Shown here: one piece after another, positions 1-5,830 of the stretch | How positions within the stretch are numbered: position 1 is the stretch's first letter | Layout of the letters: the number at the start of each line of letters is the position of its first letter | Assembly (NCBI GenBank): GCA_021798375.1 | Contig: JAJZHU010000123.1 | Location: 1-7,291, forward strand | Direction of reading: 5' to 3' | DNA length: 7,291 nucleotides | Source of the DNA: Pseudomonadota bacterium | GTDB taxonomy: Bacteria; Pseudomonadota; Alphaproteobacteria; Acetobacterales; Acetobacteraceae | The notes under the pieces: generated by a model | Seen by the model: only the letters and a program-made list of their open reading frames with translations | Told to the model about the DNA's origin: nothing | Databases searched by the model: none | Translations under genes and position numbers: made by a program

Positions 1-257
1 GCTTGCAATTGGGCGGTCAACTGATCGAGCGACAATTTTTGATCGTTGACCGAAAGGCTGCCATCGGCAAACAAGGTGACGACCAATTTCGGGTGCGGCA
101 GCGTTTGCGCGGTGCTGCTCTGCGGCAATTGAGAGGAAATCCCCGCGGCGGTGATCATCCGCACCGTGATCATGATGAAGAACACCAGCAGAAACAGCAT
201 GATGTCGATCATCGGTATGATTTCGATACGGCCCTTGCGCGGTGCGAAATAACGCAT
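1..257 (-). CDS. exbD: ExbD/TolR-type biopolymer transport protein, 3' end outside window
   Basis: Partial gene: 85 codons are visible and the C-terminus lies beyond the left edge (the family is usually about 130-150 residues). ExbD is the single-span inner-membrane partner of ExbB; the complex uses the proton gradient to drive TonB and so energises outer-membrane receptors. The protein has a short basic N-terminus (MRYFAPRKGRIEIIP), then one membrane span at about residues 15-35. That span holds the family's essential proton-path aspartate, here Asp18 in the P-M-I-D-I-M context, followed by the start of the periplasmic domain. The ATG at 257 lies 4 bases after the exbB stop, with a GGAG Shine-Dalgarno at 267-270 inside the end of exbB, so the two are translationally coupled. 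TolR is the alternative, but the upstream TonB-dependent receptor favours ExbD. Confidence 0.9.
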   Translation of the reverse strand, partial: MRYFAPRKGRIEIIPMIDIMLFLLVFFIMITVRMITAAGISSQLPQSSTAQTLPHPKLVVTLFADGSLSVNDQKLSLDQLTAQLQ

Positions 258-261
258 GAAA

Positions 262-945
262 TTATTCTCCCGCGACTGGCGCGGGCCGAAGCATTTTGGC
301 TTCGCCGCCGTGATCCCACACCGCTACCCGCACTACGCCAAGCCGGTTGATCAGCATCACCTTCAGCGTTTCCATTTGATGCACGATCAATCGCACATCG
401 TTGTTCAGCCCGTTGAAGGCAACCAACCCCATGATGGCGATGCCCAGGCCGGCGGCGGTGGCGACCAGCGCCTCGGCGACGCCACCGGTAACGGCGGAAG
501 GCGAGTTGGCGGCATTGGCAAGCACCTGGAAGGTGGTGAACATGCCGATGATGGTGCCAAGCAAGCCCAGCAGCGGCGCCAGCGTCACCACGGTATCGAG
601 CACCCAAAGGCGCGCATCGATCTGCGGCGCCTGCCACAGAATCGCCTCTTCCAGCATCGCCGCCATCTGATCGGGATCGGTGATTTCCGGATGATGCAAC
701 GGCACCGCGAGCAGTGCGGACAGCGGATGCCGCCCGGCGCGAACCATCAACCCGTCCAGCGCATCGAGATCGAGTTGGCGAAGCTGCGCCACCGCTTGCG
801 ACACCTGGTTGCCGCGCCGGATGGTGGAACGCAGATACCAGGTCCGTTCGATGATGACGGTGAGCGCCACCAGCAGCAAAAATACCATGAGATAGAGAAT
901 GCCGCCCGAGGTGGCGGCGATGGCAACGAGATGTTGGATGGTCAT
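262..945 (-). CDS. exbB: ExbB/TolQ/MotA-family proton channel protein
   Basis: Inner-membrane subunit that forms the pentameric proton-channel scaffold around ExbD and powers TonB. Its 227 residues are typical of the family. Three membrane spans are visible at about 14-34, 117-138 and 156-178. The two family signatures are present: A-P-L-L-G-L-L-G-T-I-I-G (124-134) in the second span, and G-G-V-A-E-A-L-V-A-T-A-A-G-L-G-I (154-169) in the third. By alignment from memory, Thr131, Glu158 and Thr163 match the conserved polar channel residues of E. coli ExbB (T148, E176, T181). The ATG at 945 is preceded by a purine-rich AAGAAGGG about 7 bases upstream. The gene lies downstream of the TonB receptor on the same strand, and exbD follows after 4 bases. 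TolQ is less likely because no tolA, tolB or pal is seen, although the window ends within exbD. Confidence 0.93.
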   Translation of the reverse strand: MTIQHLVAIAATSGGILYLMVFLLLVALTVIIERTWYLRSTIRRGNQVSQAVAQLRQLDLDALDGLMVRAGRHPLSALLAVPLHHPEITDPDQMAAMLEEAILWQAPQIDARLWVLDTVVTLAPLLGLLGTIIGMFTTFQVLANAANSPSAVTGGVAEALVATAAGLGIAIMGLVAFNGLNNDVRLIVHQMETLKVMLINRLGVVRVAVWDHGGEAKMLRPAPVAGE

Positions 946-1024
946 GAGGTGACCCTTCTTATGTTGTTAAGCTCCGGGTATGATCCGGATAAGCTGTTGA
1001 CCGTATAACGGATTGTTGAAAGAG
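946..1024 (-). other. Gap between receptor terminator and exbB
   Basis: The stretch before exbB holds no gene. It contains a small palindrome (CCGT-ATA-ACGG, 1001-1011) and a TCCGG/CCGGA inverted repeat at about 973-990. I see no convincing -35/-10 pair for exbB. If the hairpin at 1025-1054 terminates strongly, exbBD would need a promoter here; otherwise exbBD is expressed by read-through from the receptor gene. Confidence 0.4.
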
Positions 1025-1054
1025 CAGCCCCGGAGGGACATCCCTGCGGGGCTG
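1025..1054 (-). terminator. Hairpin after the TonB receptor gene
   Basis: CAGCCCCG (1025-1032) pairs with CGGGGCTG (1047-1054). After one G-G mismatch, AGGG (1034-1037) pairs with CCCT (1042-1045) around an ACAT loop. The hairpin starts 12 bases after the receptor stop. Read leftward it is followed by CTCTTTCAAC, so the U-tract is weak. It could be a leaky terminator that lowers exbBD expression relative to the receptor, or an mRNA 3'-end stabiliser. Confidence 0.65.
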
Positions 1055-1066
1055 TGACGGTTGTGG

Positions 1067-3301
1067 CTAGCTGATCGGCGCCGAAAGCGAGACCATCACG
1101 CTGCGGCCGGCCTGGGTCCAATAGAGCGGCACGCCATTCGGATATTGAACATTCGAGCCCGGATTGGTCGCATCGGCCGTGTAGCCGGCAAGATCGATGA
1201 TACCTCTGCTGTCGGCCAGGTTATCCACGCCCACCTTGATTTCGATCGGCGGCAGCGAATCGTTGATCCCGGTCAGCGTATAGGCGACATGCAGCCCGAG
1301 GTTGCTGTAAGGATCAAGCGGCATCGTATTGCCGACATCGCCATAGCGATGGCCGACCCATTTATCGATGAGCGACGCATACCATTTGTCGTGGTTATAG
1401 ATCACGCCAAAGGCCGCTGTTTCCGCCGGGGTTTCCGGCATCCAGGTGTGGTCCACCGTGCTTTTCGCGCTATTGAGGCTGCCGTTGGCATAGACATTAA
1501 AGCCATGGCCGACGTTGATCGTGGCTTCCGCCTCGACGCCCTCATAGATCGCGCCGCCGCTGTTAAAGAAATAGCCGACGCCGGCGATCTTGCGGCTGTT
1601 AATCATGTTGGAGAAATCGATGTAGTAGGCATCAGCCGAAAGCGAGGCCCACTTGGTCTGATAACTGGTGCCGATCTGATAGTTCCAGGTCTGTTCCGGA
1701 TTTAGATTGGCGCTGCCTTGCGGAGCGGTGGTGTAGAAGGTGTTCAGGTTGGGCGCCAGAAAGCCTTCGGCCACCTGCGCATACGCCGCCCATTGCGGGG
1801 CGATGCTGTAATGCAGTTCCACCGACGGCAACACGCTGCTCCAGGTCTTGGAATAGGTCAGTGGCGCCAGGGTTTTTTGATCGACGGTGGCGTCGATATG
1901 GCGGGTGAACGAGGCATATTTCACGCCCGGCGTAAGCGTGAGGCCCGGTAGAATATTCAAATTGGCCTGGATATAGGGTTGCGCGCTGTCGAGCGTGTCG
2001 TTCATCAGACGGTCCACCGCCGAAGCATTGCCGTTGGCCAGCGTGTTGATCGCCTGCGGCGCCACATTCAGCGTCATGTCGGCTTCGTATTGCAGGCGGG
2101 AGTTGGTCTGGTGATCGTACCACATGCCCGCATCGATATCGCCGATCGAAATTGCCTTGCTCACGCGAAGCAGATCGCCCACCGAGCGGTATTTCATCCA
2201 CATTGCCTGACCGGGAACGTTATTGGCACCATACAGGGTGCCGTTCGGCGTGCCGGTCGCGGTATTATTGCCGTTGGCGTCGAGGCCGTTGAAGCCGTGG
2301 TGATAATAGCCGTAAGTATAAAGCTTGTTGTCGATGCTCCAACCGTCGCCCAGGATCGATTTCGATCCCAGATATTCGAAATCATTGGTGATGCGATCGT
2401 AATTATAGCCGGAATAATCCTGGCTGGTGGGATCGCTCGAGGCGCCCCAGTTCGGGCCGTGCGCGGCGATTTCCGCCGCGGTGGCGCCGATCGAAAAATT
2501 CTGATGCAGCGAGTTGTACATGGACGTCAAGGTGAGCACCGTATTGTCGCCCACCGGACGCTGCAGTTTTACCATCACGTTGCTGCGCTTGAGCCCGGCA
2601 TTGGTCAGATAGCCGTCGGAACGCAATTGTTCGGCGTCGATAAAGGCCGTGGTGTCGCCGAATTTGGAAATATTGCCGGTATCCAATTCCACGCCGGCCC
2701 CAAAGGTGTTGAAACTGCCTACCGTCCCGTAAGGCGTCAGCGTCATCTGCGACAACGGATCCTTCGAGGTGATGGCGATGGTGCCGCCGAAAGTGGCGGT
2801 GCCGATGGTCGAAGCAGTGCCGGGACCACGATCGACCGTCGCCGGGCCAAGATCATGCGCCATGAAATACGAGGTGGTGTGGTGGGTAAAATCGTTCGAA
2901 TCGCCCCAGGGAATGCCGTCGAAGGTGACATTATACTGACCGTCGGCAAAGCCGCGCATGGTCATGTTCTGGGTTTCCATCAGGCCGGGGCCGTTCGGCG
3001 CGGTGGCCATGATGCTCGGCGAAATCACCACCGCGGTGTCATAGTTGCCCGATGCGGGAACATTGTTCTGAATATATTGCTGGCTGATCACCGAAGTCGG
3101 CTGCTTGGCCGACAGCGGCGCCTTGGTTGGCGCGTTATAAGGCGCGCTGTCCGGCGTGGTGCCGGTGCCGTAATCCGAACCGGTGGCGCTGGTCTGGACT
3201 GTGCCGACATTGACGGTCTGCGCATGTGCCAGCGAGGTGCTGGCAAGCAGGGCAAATAACGTCGCAGCCGCAAAAGAGCGGTTGTTTGTTAGGGCGTTCA
3301 T
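1067..3301 (-). CDS. TonB-dependent outer-membrane receptor
   Basis: A 744-residue outer-membrane gated channel that imports a scarce ligand (siderophore, metal chelate or similar) using TonB-ExbB-ExbD energy. A Sec signal peptide covers residues 1-27 (hydrophobic AAATLFALLAS, cleavage after A-H-A). The mature N-terminus QTVNVGTVQTS may serve as the TonB box. The plug domain lies at about 60-182, with the family-like M-R-G-F (115-118), F-D-G-I-P-W-G-D (127-134) and R-G-P-G-T (158-162) followed by F-G-G-T-I-A-I (171-177). The remaining ~560 residues are the alternating aromatic/polar strands of the barrel, including L-A-P-N-L-N-T-F-Y and P-E-Q-T-W-N-Y typical of its second half. The protein ends in SLSAPIS and lacks the usual terminal aromatic residue. 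The ATG at 3301 has GGAG about 9 bases upstream. The substrate cannot be read from sequence. Linkage to exbBD on one side and to mntR/NRAMP on the other suggests a metal, but that is inference. Confidence 0.93.
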   Translation of the reverse strand: MNALTNNRSFAAATLFALLASTSLAHAQTVNVGTVQTSATGSDYGTGTTPDSAPYNAPTKAPLSAKQPTSVISQQYIQNNVPASGNYDTAVVISPSIMATAPNGPGLMETQNMTMRGFADGQYNVTFDGIPWGDSNDFTHHTTSYFMAHDLGPATVDRGPGTASTIGTATFGGTIAITSKDPLSQMTLTPYGTVGSFNTFGAGVELDTGNISKFGDTTAFIDAEQLRSDGYLTNAGLKRSNVMVKLQRPVGDNTVLTLTSMYNSLHQNFSIGATAAEIAAHGPNWGASSDPTSQDYSGYNYDRITNDFEYLGSKSILGDGWSIDNKLYTYGYYHHGFNGLDANGNNTATGTPNGTLYGANNVPGQAMWMKYRSVGDLLRVSKAISIGDIDAGMWYDHQTNSRLQYEADMTLNVAPQAINTLANGNASAVDRLMNDTLDSAQPYIQANLNILPGLTLTPGVKYASFTRHIDATVDQKTLAPLTYSKTWSSVLPSVELHYSIAPQWAAYAQVAEGFLAPNLNTFYTTAPQGSANLNPEQTWNYQIGTSYQTKWASLSADAYYIDFSNMINSRKIAGVGYFFNSGGAIYEGVEAEATINVGHGFNVYANGSLNSAKSTVDHTWMPETPAETAAFGVIYNHDKWYASLIDKWVGHRYGDVGNTMPLDPYSNLGLHVAYTLTGINDSLPPIEIKVGVDNLADSRGIIDLAGYTADATNPGSNVQYPNGVPLYWTQAGRSVMVSLSAPIS

Positions 3302-3372
3302 GATCGACTCCGGTATGGAAAAATCGACCCCCCTTTATGGCAGCAATTGCGCCACATCAACCATGATTGGAT

Positions 3373-3402
3373 AACATCGTGCCGTCTTCACGAGAATGTC
3401 AA
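3373..3402 (-). promoter_or_regulatory. Promoter of the TonB receptor gene
   Basis: On the minus strand a perfect TTGACA (-35, 3402-3397) is followed after 18 bases by GATGTT (-10, 3378-3373; 3 of 6 matches). A TGTTAT two bases further on is an alternative at 20-base spacing. Transcription would begin near 3365, giving a leader of about 64 bases. That leader contains a GCAATTGC palindrome (3343-3350) flanked by GGC/GCC. No MntR-type TGTAGC/GCTACA palindrome is present, so the receptor is probably not in the same regulon as the transporter next door. Confidence 0.55.
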
Positions 3403-3592
3403 AAAACTGTCTTGTAATGTTATTGAATATGTAAAATTGTGGAAATATTCGATCGAAATATAAGCAAACTGCTGTTTTGAACCGCGACAGTTCCATGACA
3501 AAAATAAGTCATAAATATTACAGCGCCTATTTCAAAAAATAGCGATGTGCCAAGCGACCTTAATTTTAGTTGAATTTCGGGAAGGATGAATG
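3403..3592. other. AT-rich intergenic region with inverted repeats
   Basis: No gene is supported here. The stretch is strikingly AT-rich compared with its surroundings. It holds TTCGATCGAA (3448-3457), a perfect 10-base palindrome, and ATGAC (3495-3499) with GTCAT (3508-3512) as a perfect inverted repeat around 8 A/T-rich bases. It also holds AACTGTC (3405-3411) with GACAGTT (3486-3492) as a wide inverted repeat. All lie upstream of the receptor's -35 box and could be regulator sites, but none matches a box I recognise with confidence. A purine-rich GGGAAGG before ATG codons at 3586 and 3590 (plus strand) opens only 30- and 20-codon frames. Confidence 0.5.
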
Positions 3593-3615
3593 GCGGCGGA
3601 CAGGCGAATCGCCGC
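3593..3615. repeat. Short GC-rich hairpin
   Basis: GCGGCG (3593-3598) pairs with CGCCGC (3610-3615). A smaller alternative pairs GGCG (3603-3606) with CGCC (3610-3613). It lies immediately beside the three palindromic elements and marks the switch from AT-rich to GC-rich sequence. It may be a decayed element of the same group. Confidence 0.4.
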
Positions 3616-3625
3616 TCCGGTGTCT

Positions 3626-3677
3626 TGGAGCGTGATCACCGCGAAAGCCTGATTCCACGGCAAGCGATCACGCTTTA
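3626..3677. repeat. Palindromic intergenic element 1 of 3
   Basis: The outer arms AGCGTGATC (3629-3637) and GATCACGCT (3666-3674) are perfect, and G-U and T-A pairs extend them to 3626/3677. An inner stem CCG (3639-3641) with CGG (3658-3660) is set off by a one-sided bulge (3661-3665). The left end GGAGCGTGATCACCGC (3627-3642) aligns base for base with the left ends of the next two elements. Confidence 0.6.
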
Positions 3678-3723
3678 GAGCATGATCGCCGCAGGTTGAA
3701 TGACACGTAGGCGTGAATCATGC
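3677..3723. repeat. Palindromic intergenic element 2 of 3
   Basis: The outer arms GCATGAT (3680-3686) and ATCATGC (3717-3723) are perfect. An inner stem CGCC (3687-3690) with GGCG (3710-3713) is separated from them by a 3-base bulge TGA on the right side only. The left end AGAGCATGATCGCCGC (3677-3692) is homologous to those of elements 1 and 3. It is the copy closest to the 'GAGCATGATC' repeats I recall from alphaproteobacterial intergenic DNA. Confidence 0.6.
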
Positions 3724-3736
3724 GTAAAAACAAAAG

Positions 3737-3792
3737 GCTAGAGCACGTTCATCGCACGTATATGGTTCAATGTGATCCGAACGTGCTCTAGC
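3737..3792 (-). terminator. Palindromic element 3 of 3, acting as mntR terminator
   Basis: Arms of 14 perfect base pairs, GCTAGAGCACGTTC (3737-3750) and GAACGTGCTCTAGC (3779-3792). An inner 6-bp stem ATCGCA/TGTGAT (3751-3756, 3771-3776, one G-U) follows after a 2-base bulge. The right arm contains the mntR stop codon and the end of its last codon. Read leftward, the hairpin is followed by CTTTTGTTTTTACG, so it has the full layout of an intrinsic terminator for mntR. Its left end (AGAGCACGTTCATCGC) matches elements 1 and 2, so a repeat-family member appears to have been recruited as the terminator. Confidence 0.8.
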
Positions 3793-4219
3793 GCGTCTGT
3801 AAAAAACGCTCGAACGCCAGCAGCGTTTGTTCTGATACGTGATGTTCGATCCCTTCGGCATCTTGTTCGGCCACATCTTCGGGCACGCCCACCGCGCGCA
3901 TCAGTTCGACCACGATGCGGTGGCGGTTGCGCGAAAAAAGCGCCAGCGCCGCGCCGATATCGGTAAGGAACACGCCGCGGTAAGGTTTGCTGGTGGCCAG
4001 CCCCTCGCGCTTCATCTTGTTGATGTTTTTGTTGGCGGTGGCGTGGGAAACACCCAAACGGCGGGCAATGTCGGTCACCCGCGCCTCGCCCTCGATTTCG
4101 ATCAGATCGGCGATCAATTCGACATAATCCTCCGACAACGCAGCCGATTGGGCGGCGCGGGTTTTCTTGAACCGGTCGGCCTGGCTGGGTTCGGCGGGGA
4201 GTTTGTCGCATGGAGGCAT
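3788..4219 (-). CDS. mntR: Manganese-responsive transcriptional regulator, DtxR/MntR family
   Basis: Cytoplasmic Mn(II)-dependent DNA-binding dimer that represses manganese uptake genes when Mn is plentiful. The 143 residues comprise an N-terminal extension (1-28), a winged helix-turn-helix (about 30-85, with A-R-V-T-D-I-A-R-R-L-G-V-S and N-K-M-K-R-E-G-L) and a metal-binding/dimerisation domain (about 88-143). Against B. subtilis MntR (from memory) all six ligands are kept: Asp31, Glu34, His100, Glu122, Glu125, His126 (D8, E11, H77, E99, E102, H103). The DYVELIADLI, RGVFLT and DAEGIEHHVSEQTL segments look closest to E. coli MntR. The ATG at 4219 has no Shine-Dalgarno, but the promoter is positioned so that the mRNA would start at or within a few bases of this ATG. 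The gene is divergent from the NRAMP gene, with two matching palindromes between them. Fe-type DtxR/IdeR is unlikely given the ligand set and length. Confidence 0.93.
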   Translation of the reverse strand: MPPCDKLPAEPSQADRFKKTRAAQSAALSEDYVELIADLIEIEGEARVTDIARRLGVSHATANKNINKMKREGLATSKPYRGVFLTDIGAALALFSRNRHRIVVELMRAVGVPEDVAEQDAEGIEHHVSEQTLLAFERFLQTR

Positions 4220-4227
4220 GACCGCGA

Positions 4228-4255
4228 GCTATAGGCCAAGGACGCCAACTGTCAA
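4228..4255 (-). promoter_or_regulatory. mntR promoter (leaderless mRNA predicted)
   Basis: On the minus strand a perfect TTGACA (-35, 4255-4250) stands 16 bases before TATAGC (-10, 4233-4228; 4 of 6). Only 8 bases separate the -10 from the A of the mntR ATG, which places the start point at or within a few bases of the initiation codon. This explains the missing ribosome binding site. Confidence 0.65.
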
Positions 4256-4269
4256 GCCATCCGACAAAC

Positions 4270-4285
4270 TGTAGCCAGAGCTACA
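4270..4285. promoter_or_regulatory. MntR operator 1
   Basis: TGTAGC-CAGA-GCTACA, a perfect inverted repeat with 6-base arms and a 4-base centre. The right half continues as GCTACATTAT, identical over 10 bases to operator 2. It lies 14 bases upstream of the mntR -35, so it would not block that promoter directly. On the plus strand it fills the gap between CCGACA (4261-4266) and CATTAT (4284-4289), a possible weaker second promoter for the transporter gene. The TAGC/4 bases/GCTA layout matches the E. coli MntR box as I remember it. Confidence 0.75.
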
Positions 4286-4341
4286 TTATTTGCGAACGGC
4301 GCTCGACATGGATTGCAGGCAATGCTGCACAAAGAAGCATG

Positions 4342-4371
4342 TTGACCATAATGTAGCTATGGCTACATTAT
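4342..4371 (+). promoter_or_regulatory. Promoter of the NRAMP transporter gene
   Basis: TTGACC (-35, 4342-4347; 5 of 6) and CATTAT (-10, 4366-4371; 4 of 6) with an 18-base spacer. Transcription would begin near 4378, giving a leader of about 50 bases. That is too short for the known Mn or Mg riboswitches. Operator 2 covers the whole spacer and the -10, so bound MntR would exclude RNA polymerase. Confidence 0.65.
4348..4371. promoter_or_regulatory. MntR operator 2
   Basis: A 24-base perfect inverted repeat: ATAATGTAGC (4348-4357), TATG, GCTACATTAT (4362-4371). It is the longer and more symmetric of two copies whose centres are 82 bases apart, and it sits directly on the transporter promoter. 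Adjacency to a DtxR-type MntR with intact metal ligands makes it the probable main repression site. Confidence 0.82.
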
Positions 4372-4428
4372 ACCGCCTCGGATGCCATCGGGGCAACGAA
4401 CATCCCACAGCCACGAACCGGAGTCATT

Positions 4429-5820
4429 GTGAGCGAGACCATCCTCAACCACAGAAAGCCGGCCCCGGTTGAAAACGCCGAGGAGTCTGTCACCCGCGGG
4501 GAGTCTGTCACCCGCGAGGATCTGTTGCGGGCGCGGGATCGTCTGAAGATTTTGAAAGCCCGCGCGGCGAAACGCTGGGGGCGGTTGTTGTGGCTGCTCG
4601 CGGGGCCGGGCGTTCTGGTGATGCTGGGCGAGAATGATGGCCCCAGCATGGTGTCTTATGCCACCACGGGCGCCACCTACGGCGTCGGTTTCTTTGTCCC
4701 GTTCATTTTGCTGACCTTTGTTATGGCCTATGTGGTGCAGGAGATGACCGTGCGTCTGGGGGCGGCGACCCATCGCGGTCATGCCGAACTGATCTTTCAG
4801 CGCCTTGGCCCGTTCTGGGGTTATTTCGCCATGGCCGATCTGGTGTTCGGCAACGTGTTGACGTTGGTGACCGAATTCATCGCCATCCAGGCGGGTGGCC
4901 TGTATTTCGGGCTGGCCTCGTGGCTGTCGGTGGCGATCGGGGCGGCGGTGGTGATCGGCTCGCTGGGTTTGCGGCGCTATGTCACGTGGGAGCGCGCGCT
5001 GATGGGCCTGGCCGTGTTCAATCTGCTGTTCATCCCGGCGGCGCTGCTGGCGCATCCCAACGGCGCGGCGCTGACCCATGCGCTGCGGCATTGGGGGCCG
5101 TTGCCGGGCGGTTTCAATACCGCGTTCCTCACCCTGGTCCTTGCCAATGTGGGGGCAACGGTGACGCCATGGATGATCTTTTTCCAGCAAAGCGCGGTGG
5201 TGGACAAAGGTCTGACCAGGGCCGATCTGGCGCAGGGGCGGATGGACACGGCGATTGGCGCCGGCCTGGCGGCGCTGGCGGCGATCGCCACGGTGGTCGC
5301 CGCGGCGCCGCTGTTCACGGCGCATGTGGATGTGTCGCAATTCGCCAGCGGGGCCAATTTCGCCACCGCCTTGCGCCCATTGATCGGCACCACCGGCGCC
5401 ACCTTGTTCGCGCTTGGCATTATCGAGGCCGGATTGGTGGCGGCGATGACCATTTCGGCCAGCTCGTCCTACTCGTTGGCCGAGACAATGTCGGCCCGGC
5501 ACAGTCTGAATCTCGATTTCGCCCAGGGGCGTTTGTTTTACGGTGCCGCGATCATTTCTACCCTGGTGGCGGCCGGGGTTGTGCTGATCCCCGGCGCGCC
5601 GTTGCTGGCGATGACGCTGACGGTGAATGTCATCGCCACCATGCTGATGGCGCCGGCGCTGTTGCTGCTGCTGCTGCTGGTCAACGACCGCGAGATCATG
5701 CGTGATTTGGCCAATGGCTGGTGGGCCAATGCGGCGGGCGGCACCATCATCGTCGCCATTTCACTGGTCGGCGCGCTGTATGGCGTGATCACGGTTTTCC
5801 CGGCGTTACTGGGATCTTGA
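4429..5820 (+). CDS. mntH: NRAMP-family metal transporter with non-canonical metal-site motifs
   Basis: Inner-membrane, probably proton-coupled, divalent metal importer of the NRAMP/SLC11 fold. It has 463 residues, a ~50-residue polar, charged N-terminal tail and about 11 membrane spans from residue 52. The start is a GTG with GGAG 5 bases upstream. TM1 reads G-P-G-V-L-V-M-L-G-E-N-D-G-P-S (59-73): the Asp is kept (Asp70), but the canonical D-P-G-N is D-G-P-S. TM6 reads V-G-A-T-V-T-P-W-M-I-F-F-Q-Q (241-254): the canonical Met and His of M-P-H are Thr246 and Trp248. The Met normally gives preference for transition metals over Mg/Ca, and known NRAMP-related Mg transporters lack it, so Mn is not assured from the protein alone. 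The MntR operator on its promoter argues for Mn. The symbol is used for context only. A small membrane protein follows after 10 bases. Confidence 0.85.
   Translation: MSETILNHRKPAPVENAEESVTRGESVTREDLLRARDRLKILKARAAKRWGRLLWLLAGPGVLVMLGENDGPSMVSYATTGATYGVGFFVPFILLTFVMAYVVQEMTVRLGAATHRGHAELIFQRLGPFWGYFAMADLVFGNVLTLVTEFIAIQAGGLYFGLASWLSVAIGAAVVIGSLGLRRYVTWERALMGLAVFNLLFIPAALLAHPNGAALTHALRHWGPLPGGFNTAFLTLVLANVGATVTPWMIFFQQSAVVDKGLTRADLAQGRMDTAIGAGLAALAAIATVVAAAPLFTAHVDVSQFASGANFATALRPLIGTTGATLFALGIIEAGLVAAMTISASSSYSLAETMSARHSLNLDFAQGRLFYGAAIISTLVAAGVVLIPGAPLLAMTLTVNVIATMLMAPALLLLLLLVNDREIMRDLANGWWANAAGGTIIVAISLVGALYGVITVFPALLGS
4482..4517 (+). repeat. 18-base tandem duplication in the transporter N-terminus
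   Basis: Two adjacent 18-base copies (4482-4499, 4500-4517) differ at one position (last base G versus A). They are in frame and encode ESVTRG-ESVTRE (residues 19-30) in the polar tail before the first membrane span. This looks like recent slippage and should be tolerated by a flexible tail. Confidence 0.9.
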
Positions 5821-5830
5821 GGGGGCGTTC

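Noticed and set aside
1979..3259. Long plus-strand frame (426 codons) opposite the TonB receptor
   Set aside because: It is antisense to a gene with a clear signal peptide, plug motifs and barrel. The translation is Arg/Gly/His-rich, with no recognisable domain.
3586..3678. Small plus-strand frames (20 and 30 codons) after GGGAAGG
   Set aside because: The Shine-Dalgarno-like match is fair, but the frames run straight into palindromic element 1 and have no recognisable product. They could be a remnant but are not supportable as a gene.
3626..3792. CRISPR array
   Set aside because: Three repeats of unequal length and spacing with internal dyad symmetry, no spacers of uniform size and no cas genes. 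These are palindromic intergenic elements.
4372..4428. Metal riboswitch (M-box or yybP-ykoY type) ahead of the NRAMP-like gene
   Set aside because: The predicted leader is only about 50 bases, shorter than either class, and no matching stems are visible. The promoter is explained by the MntR palindrome.
4290..4472. Plus-strand frame of 60 codons between mntR and the transporter
   Set aside because: It starts at TTG without a ribosome binding site, runs through the operator and promoter, and overlaps the transporter start.
4363..5502. Minus-strand frame of 379 codons opposite the NRAMP-like gene
   Set aside because: It is a shadow of a GC-rich membrane protein gene. The product is dominated by Arg, Gln and His, and its start would lie inside the transporter.
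5659..5679. CTG repeat run in the transporter gene
   Set aside because: Five CTG codons plus neighbours encode Leu in a membrane span. This is ordinary codon preference and needs no special explanation.
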